35,512 nucleotides of DNA from Trichomonas tenax (taxonomy: Eukaryota > Parabasalia > Trichomonadida > Trichomonadidae): positions 1 to 35,512 of the forward strand of contig JALKBU010000520.1 in assembly GCA_023091735.1 (NCBI GenBank), read 5' to 3'. Shown here piece by piece: positions 27,942 through 35,512 of this stretch. Every line of letters begins with the position of its first letter. Position 1 is the stretch's first letter. The notes beneath the pieces are model-generated. The model saw nothing but the letters and a program-made list of their open reading frames with translations, made no database searches and was not told where the DNA came from. A program made the position numbers and the translations under genes.

Positions 27942-29384
27942 TTATAATTCGGTTTCTTCCCTAACGCCCATGTTAAAGTCTTCCTTAAGTTCTTTCTCCG
28001 ATCTGTTCTTATCACGCTTCTCACGCAACTTGTCTCTTGCCTCCTTTGAGGCGACATTGAGTGCAAACATTTCCTGCTTCATGAAATATGGATTGTTGTC
28101 GCAGTTGTATGGGAACTCAAAGTCTGAAGCAACTGGCTGTGGTGGGAGTTCTGATGTGGAGAAAATGAAGTTTCTATCTGTTTCACCATCATCTTCTGTA
28201 GATGATGTACTGCTAGATACAGAAGAAGAATAGAAGTCAGCATCTGTCTTTTCTTCAGCAGATTTATGTCTAAGCTTGTGAAGTTCTTCTTCAGCACGCT
28301 TTTCACCTTGATAACGCTTCATAGCAGCAGCTTCGTCATCTCTTAAAACGAGGAAGTTCTCTCTGAGCTTCTTCTCTGCATAGGCAACATCATCTGTAAC
28401 AAGGAAGTTGTCGAAAATTGTTCCAGGTTTAGACTGGAAAACTTCGAGACCCATGTATCCTAAATCCTCCCAAACGCCGAAGTTTGGATCATCAATGAAT
28501 TCTGGGTTGAGAATCTGTCTTGGAACCCAATCGCCTTTGTAATTCGGATTTGGAATCATTTTTGGCTTCCAAACACCGAGATAGTCTGGATTTGTAATCT
28601 GTGGTGCAAACCACTTTCCTTTGATAGATTCACGCCACTCTGGTGGCTGTCTAGCGTCTGGATCTGGAATTGTGGGTCTTTCATCCCAGTCCTCTGGCTT
28701 CTTATCATTTGGATCTGGAATTTCCTCGCGGTCATCCCAATCCTCAGGCTTCATGTCTGTTGGATCCGGAATATATTTCGGACCACCAATTTCGAAATCA
28801 ATGTTGATATTATCACCGCTAATAACTTGCTCACCATCAATGCGTACTTCGTATGATTTGTTTGGCTGAATAATCAATGTGTAAGAATGTGTTAATTCAT
28901 CATGTGGGACGTCGACGTATTTGTGAATGTCGTAAGATGTCTCATTCCTTGGAATGAAGAAATAGAGCTTGTGCTGCTTCTTTTCGCAGACATCTGGGCC
29001 AAACATTAACTTATAAGGTGTGTTAGGGTTGAATTTAAGTGGTTTCTCATTCTTGCCGAGCAATTTAATGTAAGCACCGGAGCAGTCATAACCGCCCTCG
29101 AACTTTACTGTGTACTGGACGACGAATGTTTTTCCAGTTGTATTGAAAACTTTCTTGAATTTGCTTGTAATCTGATAATAACCGCTGTCTGAGACTGTCT
29201 GGAGGCCCTTTTGTATTTCTGCGTTACCGTAATAGTTTCCTGCAGTTAATTGGAACTGCCCCATGATTCCATCACCTTTCGAAGGGCGATGCTTACTGTA
29301 GACCCATCTCTGCTCCCAGTCATCGTCTAATTCGTCTTCGAAATAGACGGTTGAAAAGGATCCAAAGAGAAGGAAAGGAAACAT
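27942..29384 (-). CDS. Calreticulin (ER lectin chaperone) with atypical C-terminus
   Basis: The 480-residue protein begins with a short hydrophobic leader (MFPFLLFGSFSTVYFE), then the calreticulin globular domain. This includes DDWEQRWVYSKHRPSKG and the lectin-site block GYDCSGAYIKLLG, with its Cys paired to FGPDVC. The P domain (about residues 203-295) has three type-A repeats (IPDPxxxKPEDWD and variants) followed by three type-B repeats (GxWxPxxIxNPxY). The second globular strand FDNFLVTDD follows. The tail is about 130 residues, with alternating Lys/Arg and Glu and a Ser run (SSSVSSSTSS), instead of the poly-acidic Ca-binding tail. It ends REETEL rather than KDEL. No membrane segment is present, which excludes calnexin. 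It acts in folding of glycoproteins in the ER lumen. Confidence 0.92.
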   Translation of the reverse strand: MFPFLLFGSFSTVYFEDELDDDWEQRWVYSKHRPSKGDGIMGQFQLTAGNYYGNAEIQKGLQTVSDSGYYQITSKFKKVFNTTGKTFVVQYTVKFEGGYDCSGAYIKLLGKNEKPLKFNPNTPYKLMFGPDVCEKKQHKLYFFIPRNETSYDIHKYVDVPHDELTHSYTLIIQPNKSYEVRIDGEQVISGDNINIDFEIGGPKYIPDPTDMKPEDWDDREEIPDPNDKKPEDWDERPTIPDPDARQPPEWRESIKGKWFAPQITNPDYLGVWKPKMIPNPNYKGDWVPRQILNPEFIDDPNFGVWEDLGYMGLEVFQSKPGTIFDNFLVTDDVAYAEKKLRENFLVLRDDEAAAMKRYQGEKRAEEELHKLRHKSAEEKTDADFYSSSVSSSTSSTEDDGETDRNFIFSTSELPPQPVASDFEFPYNCDNNPYFMKQEMFALNVASKEARDKLREKRDKNRSEKELKEDFNMGVREETEL

Positions 29385-30924
29385 TCTTTATTTGGTTTCG
29401 ACGATTATTTTTTCCTAATTTTTCATTTTTCTTTACTTCATTAGATTCGCTTCTGTCTGTAAACCCACTTTTATTCGAAATCAAATCAAAATTTTGCATA
29501 TTTTTTATTTCGATATTCCTGATTCTTTTTTCTTTAAAGGGGTATTTACATTTAGCTATTTCTCCTCTATTTGAGTAGATGTGCAAGTAGTTTATTAATG
29601 AGCATAATTTTACAAAAGGTCCTGTGGCAGAATGTACGTTATTAAAAATCTCACTTTTTTGGCCTCGGTCGAAGTTTAGTTTTGCTATCTCGGTGAGGAT
29701 TCAAAACTCGACTTTTCCATATGGCACAATCAAAAATCTAACTCAGCAAATTTATCATGGAACCTATTTAGGTGCTCTGGACTAAAGTTATTGCAAAGAT
29801 ATTACGATTTTTAGACTTTGTTGGTTTCTGGCCTTGGCGTTACCAGTGCCTTTCTACAAGAGTATCTAGCATCGGAACCCGTCTTGAAACCTACATGTTA
29901 AAATTCGAAATTTGTACCACAAAATTTTACCGATTTTTTGGCTCCATCTTCTACACACAGCTGCTACTAACATTCCGCTGATCACTTGCAAATTTGCTAA
30001 GGGCCGCTACAAAAGGTTTTTGAGATCCGATTATTATCTCCATATTTAACGATGATTTATGCATATTTATAGAAATCCATGTAATTAACATCGGTAGTTC
30101 GGTTCAATTACAGATATAAAACTATCAATGTCTCTATTTTAGATTTTATTCATAATGTTTTTATAAAATTTTGTTCTTTTTCTTTGAGTAAATACTTCTA
30201 CCTTTATAATCATATATATAACTAGCTTATCAATTCATTTTATGAATATGAATTTTTCACTTTTTGACGCATTCAAAACGCAGCTCTCAATTCGAGGGGT
30301 CGTCGAACTTTGAATACTCGCCCCCGTCGCTGAAGAAAACCATGAAACTATCTTGTAGTACATCAATGGTTAAACGTGAATTTGAAGTCAACAAGTCGAA
30401 ATTACTTACTTTTTCCTCATATCTGGAGATATCTTTTTCATTTTAGAATATTATCAAATATGTATAACGAAATAATAGTGCTCTCGAGCACTGCATACAT
30501 TTTCCCTCGCATTACAAATCATTTTGCGTGCTAATTATCGAAAAAAAAGCAGAACTCGATTTTTGCAAGAAAAACCGACTTTTCATCAATGACGATCTAT
30601 TTTCAATTTATACATAGTGATATAATCCGTGTTGTGAGAGTAAAAGACTATTGAAATGGCTGAATATGTGTGCATATCTGGCTCAATTTATCAGAATTGA
30701 CTGCATTATACGCCTGCGTTATATTGTAATTACCTTGGGTAACCTAGTGGTGCAACATATAAGTAGCTGCGTGCATTTTGAAAAAATGTCGATATTTGAT
30801 TATTTGATAACCAGAAATTCGAAGTGTCATTAAGTGAAATATTATAATAGTTACGAAGTTGTGATGATCAGTAAAAAATATAATAGATTTAATAATTTGA
30901 CAATGTAAAAATGTAAAGTTATAA

Positions 30925-31125
30925 TACCCTACTTTTCCCACTTTTAGACCATAAAAAAATGAAGGGTGTCGAAATCCAATAATGAGAGATGATTCAGAGC
31001 TCCAAATTTTGCAACCATATAGGCACGGGGCTGTAGATTGAATCTATGTGGTTTATATGGAAATATCACACCATGACTGAGATCTCATCAGATTCGATTT
31101 TCAAAGTTGGTACAAAAGTAGGGTA
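30925..31125. mobile_element. MITE-like element with perfect terminal repeats and TA target duplication
   Basis: CCCTACTTTT (30927-30936) is matched exactly, in inverted orientation, by AAAAGTAGGG (31114-31123). Each end is flanked by TA (30925-30926 and 31124-31125). The repeat similarity continues inward more weakly: CCCACTTTT on the left, and ACCAACTTT when the right end is reversed. The 197-base interior encodes nothing. A TA duplication and short inverted ends are the signature of Tc1/mariner-type non-autonomous elements, and mariner transposons are known in trichomonads. No transposase is present in the window. Confidence 0.65.
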
Positions 31126-31136
31126 TAGCATCATCA

Positions 31137-31169
31137 TGATATAAGTATTGTATCTTCATACTTATATCA
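31137..31169. repeat. Perfect 12-bp hairpin next to the MITE
   Basis: TGATATAAGTAT (31137-31148) is followed by a 9-base loop and ATACTTATATCA (31158-31169), an exact inverted repeat. It lies 12 bases beyond the right end of the MITE-like element. In sequence this AT-rich, a chance origin cannot be excluded. Confidence 0.45.
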
Positions 31170-31769
31170 ATCCAAATCATTGCCAATAATGCTATATGAA
31201 CATATACAACTGATTCTAAGCGTGTTATTCGTTATTGTGATGTTGCTTAATATTTCATATCATCTATAATGGTGTTTTAACTTGTTAAATATACATCTTA
31301 TCGATAACTTAAAAACAATCAAAAAATATCTATACTATTTTAGGATAAAATTAATTCCAAATGTCAACAATATATAGATTATAGCATTTTATAGAATTTA
31401 ATAATGCAATTATCTATTTTGTTGCCGAGATTTTCAAAATCTCAATGAATTATTGATATTTTTTAAAAACAAAAGTAAATAACTATTGTATATAACTTAT
31501 TATGGATTACAATATACATATTCCTATTTTTCTGCATATTTTTCAAAAACCTTGAAAAAATATTGTTTATTTATTGTGATAAACATGATATCTATTTTAC
31601 AAAGAGATATTTACACTTATTGTTATAATCAAACATATGCATTGTCGTTTAAAAACTGAAAATTTGATTGAAAATACGTTGTTGTGAGTAATATTAAGAT
31701 TAAATTGCATAGAAGTATCTATTTATTAATTATTGTGTTTGGCGCCAAAATTAGGCGGTTTTGACAGAA

Positions 31770-32040
31770 AGAATTGAAGTCATGTCCCTGCCTCGTCCCG
31801 CTCCCTCTCCCCATCTTGACCATTGATCAAGGCACCCCTACCACATCCCCTAGCGCGCGTCCCATTCCCCACTCTGCCAGGGCTGCCTTCGTCAATGTAA
31901 CCATGCTTCAGTTTGTTCTCCGTCGCTTTACATTTTTGCTGACAATGTAAAGTGTCTACATGACAAATCCCTATTTGCTCAGTTGCAGCCACTCTCTTGC
32001 AAAGTCTCAATTTCGAGCAAATCAACTGCACCCACCCATT
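31770..32040. other. GC-rich, C-biased island in the gene desert
   Basis: The stretch from about 31770 to 31900 is strongly C-rich on the plus strand (for example CCCGCTCCCTCTCCCC), unlike every flanking region. The following 130 bases are more balanced. Plus frame 3 is open for about 55 codons across the island before a TAA, and one minus frame is open for 83 codons with a GTG start. Neither begins with ATG or resembles a known family. A short inverted repeat CTTTACATT/AATGTAAAG lies at about 31925-31952. It may be a fragment of a mobile or transferred element. Its origin is unknown. Confidence 0.35.
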
Positions 32041-32497
32041 GCTACAAGATCATGCTAACTAGTCTACATCACTATAAAGTGAATGGATAATGATTTTATT
32101 GTGGAAAAACTATATAGTATCGGCAAACTATGCACGTTGACGCAAATCAAAGCATTTTAATAGCTTTATGATATAATATAAGTATGAATTGATATATTGT
32201 TGTGTATTCTGTGAAGAAAACACCATTTAATATACACTGTACACTTGAAAATGTCAAATGATAAATATCTAACACTAAAAATGACTATATACAAATACAC
32301 TTCAACCTTTGTTGTCTATTTATGTATGTAGTTAGATAAATTGGATCGAAATATAGATGTTTCTGTTAAAATAAAGCAGAATTGCGCATTTTTATCATTG
32401 TTGAGAGAATTTTAAGTTCACTGTATCACCATTGATCATGCATTCACATTCTAATCAATGAAAACGCTGTAAAATAGCTTTGAAAGCCTAGATAATA

Positions 32498-32616
32498 ATC
32501 CTTGAGATTGAATATCTTTGAAAATGACTTGCTTCTTGTCCACATCATTCAGTGCATCAATTTATTTGAGAAAAATGGCAAGAAACATGTCATTTTCAAT
32601 GGTATTCCATCTTGAA
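32498..32616. repeat. Long imperfect hairpin 1
   Basis: The left arm (about 32498-32545) contains TTTGAAAATGACTTGCTTCT. The right arm (about 32572-32616), reversed, contains ATTGAAAATGACATGTTTCT. About 40 base pairs can form with scattered mismatches, around a loop of about 27 bases. It is the first of six hairpins in a row. Confidence 0.65.
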
Positions 32617-32710
32617 ATATAGGGAAGCACTATATTTCACTATGTAGATTATGTATCGAATACTTGTACTCTGTAGACGCAATTTTCGTGTTTGCTAGTG
32701 ATTGGCGTCG

Positions 32711-32845
32711 ATAATTAATCCAAAAAGATAAATATCATCAAAAATGATCAAATTCTAGCACAAACTCTCTGGAACAGCAAACATCTGGAGAATTTGTGTC
32801 AGAAATTGTTCATTTTTGATGACATTTATTAACGGATAATTATAA
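32711..32845. repeat. Long imperfect hairpin 2 (largest)
   Basis: The left arm (32711-32772) contains ATCATCAAAAATGATCAAAT. The right arm (32785-32845), reversed, contains GTCATCAAAAATGAACAATT. The stem is about 55-60 bp with roughly 85% pairing when G-T pairs are counted. The loop is 12 bases. The arms are non-coding. Confidence 0.7.
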
Positions 32846-32846
32846 A

Positions 32847-32941
32847 CTACAGATCGCTTTGCTTGTCAAATGCCGTGACAAACTGATGCGCATAAGCTAT
32901 CTGTTTGTCATGGCATTCGACAAGCCAAGCGAGTAATGTAG
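32847..32941. repeat. Long imperfect hairpin 3
   Basis: The left arm (32847-32883) reads TCGCTTTGCTTGTCAAATGC in its middle. The right arm (32903-32941), reversed, reads TCGCTTGGCTTGTCGAATGC. The stem is about 36 bp with a 3-base bulge, three mismatches or so, and a 19-base loop. It starts one base after hairpin 2 ends. Confidence 0.72.
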
Positions 32942-32973
32942 ATCGATAAATGCAATATTTGAACTCGTCGCGT

Positions 32974-33038
32974 TTTCTACGACTCCGTGAGGCTTTTGCG
33001 TCATCCTGTATCTCAGGAACCTCAGTGAGTCGTAGAAA
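32974..33038. repeat. Hairpin 4
   Basis: TTTCTACGACTCCGTGAGG (32974-32992) pairs with 33020-33038, which reversed is TTTCTACGACTCACTGAGG. This makes a 19-bp stem with a 2-bp mismatch. The loop of 27 bases contains an inner CCTG/CAGG stem. Confidence 0.65.
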
Positions 33039-33090
33039 GTGGAGATTTGTAAAAGTCAGCGGAATGAGTTAGAACTGAGCGAATATCGAT

Positions 33091-33162
33091 GGCGCTGACA
33101 GTCAAGAAACCAGAGATACGAAGAGTAGCTTCGTATCCAGTGTTTTGTTGACTGTTGATGCC
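33091..33162. repeat. Hairpin 5
   Basis: A 9-bp perfect apical stem GATACGAAG/CTTCGTATC (33115-33123 and 33129-33137) closes a 5-base loop. Below it, ACAGTCAA (33098-33105) pairs with TTGACTGT (33148-33155), after an internal loop. GGC/GCC can close the base. Confidence 0.6.
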
Positions 33163-33223
33163 TTGATTGTGATGAAATCGCGAGAAAATTGAGGAATTTG
33201 TAAATCCTTGAAGGACAAACCAC

Positions 33224-33284
33224 CAGTTCTTCACTGATTAGAGAGATATTTTCACTGATAACTCTCAAAATCAGTGAAAAACTG
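33224..33284. repeat. Hairpin 6
   Basis: The left arm CAGTTCTTCACTGATTAGAG (33224 onward) pairs with 33258-33284, which reversed begins CAGTTTTTCACTGATTTTGA. The stem is about 26 bp with a few mismatches and an 8-base loop. Confidence 0.62.
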
Positions 33285-33719
33285 ATGGATAATGCACGAA
33301 CAATATTTATAACGTACATTTTTCACGATTTCAATTAAATCTTAAATTTTGCCTCATTACCATATCTAGTTTCTATTAAGTAACATTTATTTTCGAAATA
33401 TGAAAGATTCAAAATTGTGTTATGTCAAATTTGTCTAAAATTCCATCGAAATAATAAAAAATGGCGAAAATTGAGCAATTTATAAATATTTATATCAGTT
33501 AAAATCAATATCTAATGAGAAAATTAGCTGACAATTCGAATACATTAACTTTGGAAGAGTTGTATATCGTCCTGTTTGATTTTAAATTATAATCACACTT
33601 TAAAGTCTTCAAGTTAATATAACTTCCACTATATTCAATGTGATTATCTGTTAGCTACCATAGTTTTCAGCTTGAGCTTGGCTTTGTTTGAGCAAGGTAT
33701 TTTTAATAAATGTAAAATA

Positions 33720-33745
33720 TGACATGTAAATACATTTTTTGTCGT
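33720..33745 (+). promoter_or_regulatory. TGACATGTAAA motif upstream of a decayed ORF
   Basis: TGACATGTAAA (33720-33730) is followed by TTTTTTGTCGTGTAG, the same paired style as before the TAF5-like gene. It lies about 130 bases before the ATG of the decayed ORF at 33860. Confidence 0.4.
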
Positions 33746-33859
33746 GTAGTATCACAAATAATATGTTAAAAATTTAGTTCTTCGATTTAACGATCAGAAT
33801 GCTATAGTAAATGTGTGTATAGTATATAGAAAAAGCCACAAAGGACAACTCCTCATTTT

Positions 33860-33997
33860 ATGGTTGGCGGAGATCAAGATGAGGTCGCCACCGACAACAC
33901 CATGCTCTGACCTTCCGGCTGTAGTCTTTTGTTAAATGAGATGCTAAGATGTATGGATGAGCATAAGAAATGCCTAAAATTCGTCGAAATGTTATGA
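33860..33997 (+). pseudogene. Small decayed ORF (or structured RNA) in a GC-rich patch
   Basis: From ATG 33860 one frame reads MVGGDQDEVATDNTML, then a TGA at 33908-33910. It continues in the same frame as CSLLLNEMLRCMDEHKKC and on to a TGA at 33995. The composition is far less AT-rich than the surroundings and the residue pattern is protein-like, but I recognise no family. The same patch is bounded by a 9-bp inverted pair, ACAAAGGAC (33838-33846) and GTCTTTTGT (33924-33932), with one G-T pair. A structured RNA is therefore an alternative. Confidence 0.35.
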
Positions 33998-34414
33998 TAT
34001 GAAATTACAAAAAACGAAGTAAATGCGAAATAATTATAATAATTAGATAGAAAACCAAAATGTAGGTTTATGTTACGTTTAAGTTAAGAAGTAAAAGTCA
34101 CTACAACAAGAGATAAAGTCGATTTAAGTTGAAAAATTTAAAATCACTTTTTCTCGAAAATTCCTCGATTAATGCATGTTATTTTCTTTACCATTGTTAT
34201 CCAGATCCAATTATGAGTAATTTCGCAAGTTTAGTCGGATAATTTAGTTATATTTAGAATATAGATAATAGATATATTAAATCTAAAGTGATTATTTTTT
34301 TTTTTTAATGCATCTTTAGTATTTAGCTATGCTTTCTTTTGTTGAGTCAATATACATGTAGTTTATTATAAAATTCAATGAAAATATTTTTCAAGTAAAC
34401 TATTCAAGTCACAG

Positions 34415-35080
34415 TTAGTCTTTCTTAATTTCAATATGGTGATCAGGAATATCGAACATCAGGCAGAATAATTTTGCAAATGTTGATAATGCTGTTAAAT
34501 ATTGGAATATAGCTCCGATATTTACAAGTGTTTGCTTGCTGAAGTTAGAAAAAAACATGTATAGTATCAAGAAGCCTAGAATAAGCCATGTAAAAGATAA
34601 CGAAATCAAATTAATCCTGATTTTGCACTGCATCAACGAGAAGTCGCTAGCAACGTAAAATATCCATGAACCAAAGAAGAAAACGATTGCTCCAGTTATA
34701 TGAACTGGAAAATTCATTTCTAACGTCACCGCAGAGAGTACAAATAGGCCCAATGGTACGAATACAATGCAAACGTACATCACAATTAACTTGATAATGT
34801 AAGAAATTTTTCTTGATATTCCCAAATCTTCAGCTGACTTCTTTATATGGCTGATTCTAATGTAGTATAGTGCAATAATGACCCAAAGCTCTATATCCAT
34901 TCCAGCTGCAAAAATTCTTCGTTGTGGAAGGTTGATAACAGTATCTGAGATGAAAGGAATGATTCCTTTGGTATAATGACCTAAAGAATAGTAGCATATC
35001 CATGACGCGATAACAACCGCGAACGGGAAAATGCTTCCGAAGTAATAAAGAAATGTGAGTTTGTGTTTGATGACTGCCAT
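34415..35080 (-). CDS. Frag1/DRAM/Sfk1-family multipass membrane protein (PGAP2/CWH43 N-terminal type)
   Basis: The 221-residue product has about six hydrophobic segments: near residues 10-28, 62-78, 90-113, 125-147, 155-175 and 187-207. The first loop contains GHYTKGIIPFISDTVINLPQ followed by RRIFAAGMDIE. This is the hallmark of the Frag1/DRAM/Sfk1 superfamily, where P-x-I-S-D and P-x-R-x-I/V-F precede the second membrane helix. Members include PGAP2, which remodels GPI lipids in the Golgi, the CWH43 N-terminal domain, and DRAM lysosomal proteins. The length fits the family. Which subgroup it belongs to cannot be told here. The charged tail ends EIKKD; a terminal lysine pair near the end could be an ER-retrieval signal. 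It has no close neighbour on its strand. Confidence 0.72.
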   Translation of the reverse strand: MAVIKHKLTFLYYFGSIFPFAVVIASWICYYSLGHYTKGIIPFISDTVINLPQRRIFAAGMDIELWVIIALYYIRISHIKKSAEDLGISRKISYIIKLIVMYVCIVFVPLGLFVLSAVTLEMNFPVHITGAIVFFFGSWIFYVASDFSLMQCKIRINLISLSFTWLILGFLILYMFFSNFSKQTLVNIGAIFQYLTALSTFAKLFCLMFDIPDHHIEIKKD

Positions 35081-35512
35081 GTTCGTTGAAAAAATTGATT
35101 ATATTTTCAACTATGCTCACCCGAAAAAGTTATAATATTAATAAATAGTTATTACATCATTTTTACTATGTTATTACCGTTAAGGATTTTAATAAAATGA
35201 AAGGAGGCCTTCGAAGCGGAGCCAAGAATTATACCCCCTAATAAATGTCACTATTATTTTCCAAAAAATCTTCTAACTTTGTCATTTTTTTCTTCCAAAG
35301 TCATAAAAATCGAGTCTATGACAAAAGTGAACACCAAAAAGTGACATGGGGACCTTAAAGTCACTTTTCATGAATAAACTGTCACCTTTTTGCGTGGGCA
35401 AATTGTCACCTTTATAAAAAGTGTCATAAATATCTTTGTTGTCTAACCAATACATCCAGGTTAGTGTTGTTGACGAGCCACAACTCTATCATCAACGAGC
35501 ATATACCTAACT
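35081..35512. other. Right-edge region without a gene
   Basis: No coding frame is visible. The region upstream of the membrane-protein start shows no clear TCA initiator (TTTTTTCAACGAAC is the nearest). Beyond 35200 the sequence becomes repeat-like, with many TGTCAC words, and runs off the window edge. Confidence 0.5.
35246..35430. repeat. Cluster of TGTCAC(C)TTT words, possible transposon subterminal repeats
   Basis: TGTCACT (35246), TGTCATTTTT (35280), AGTCATAAAA (about 35300), a reversed TATGACAAAAG (about 35317), reversed AAAAAGTGACA (about 35336), AAAGTCACTTTT (about 35357), TGTCACCTTTTT (35380), TGTCACCTTTAT (35404) and GTGTCATAAA (35421) lie within 185 bases in both orientations. Dense short repeats of one word near an end are typical of transposase-binding subterminal arrays. 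The element, if present, continues outside the window. Confidence 0.45.

Larger units (their letters stand above)
29385..34414. other. 5-kb gene desert holding a MITE, hairpin cluster and GC islands
   Basis: No intact protein gene is visible between calreticulin and the Frag1-type gene. Frames here are short, AT-biased or lack ATG starts. Structures listed separately are the MITE-like element, a short perfect hairpin, a GC-rich island, six long hairpins, and a decayed small ORF. The part at 29.6-30.65 kb is less AT-rich and has phrases such as ACTCGACTTTTCC and CCGACTTTTCATC at both ends, but I could not define an element there. Confidence 0.5.

Noticed and set aside
30484..30499. Short palindrome AGTGCTC-TC-GAGCACT
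   Set aside because: It is a 7-bp stem with a 2-base loop and no partner feature, too little to support a function.
29600..30650. Possible larger transposon bounded by CTCGACTTTT-like phrases
   Set aside because: The phrases are short and not in a consistent inverted arrangement, and no target duplication or coding remnant was found.
31780..32031. Minus-strand ORF of 83 codons in the GC-rich island
   Set aside because: It starts with GTG and has low-complexity Arg/Gly content typical of an open frame in C-rich DNA.

Overview
The window reads as eukaryotic nuclear DNA from a trichomonad (parabasalid) protist. It is very AT-rich. Its genes are long, uninterrupted ORFs with no visible introns. 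It encodes a BspA-like leucine-rich-repeat surface protein of the kind expanded in Trichomonas and Tritrichomonas. Some genes carry a TCA-type initiator a few bases before a short 5' leader. I cannot fix the species from sequence reading alone.

Left part (1-9.6 kb): a small basic protein of unknown function; a reduced TAF5-like WD40 protein with paired TGACATGTAAA-type motifs in front; a convergent 1024-residue PH-like/leucine-rich-repeat protein with a long Lys/Glu repeat tail; and a small protein with a ubiquitin-like fold. Middle part (9.6-25.3 kb): an AT-rich stretch without genes, the BspA-like membrane protein, a 2790-residue Tra1/TRRAP-type pseudokinase, and a convergent SAPS-domain (PP6 regulatory subunit-like) protein. 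Right part (25.3-35.5 kb): an eIF2B-beta gene broken by one frameshift and one in-frame TAG, an SLX9-like ribosome-biogenesis protein, calreticulin, a 5-kb gene desert, and a Frag1/DRAM/Sfk1-type membrane protein.

TAF5 and Tra1 homologues belong to the same class of transcription coactivator complexes (SAGA; TAF5 also TFIID), so two probable coactivator subunits lie about 10 kb apart. eIF2B-beta, SLX9 and calreticulin are translation, ribosome and ER housekeeping functions. There is no operon-like organisation. Genes are arranged convergently (TAF5/LRR, Tra1/SAPS, SLX9/calreticulin) or divergently (SAPS/eIF2B).

The most unusual non-coding structure is in the 29.4-34.4 kb desert. It holds six successive long imperfect hairpins (about 32.50-33.28 kb), a 197-bp TA-flanked MITE-like element with perfect 10-bp terminal repeats, a GC-rich island, and a decayed small ORF behind an orphan copy of the TGACATGTAAA motif. 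The right edge carries a cluster of TGTCAC-TTT repeats that may be transposon subterminal repeats. All calls come from reading the sequence and recalled family knowledge; no search was run.
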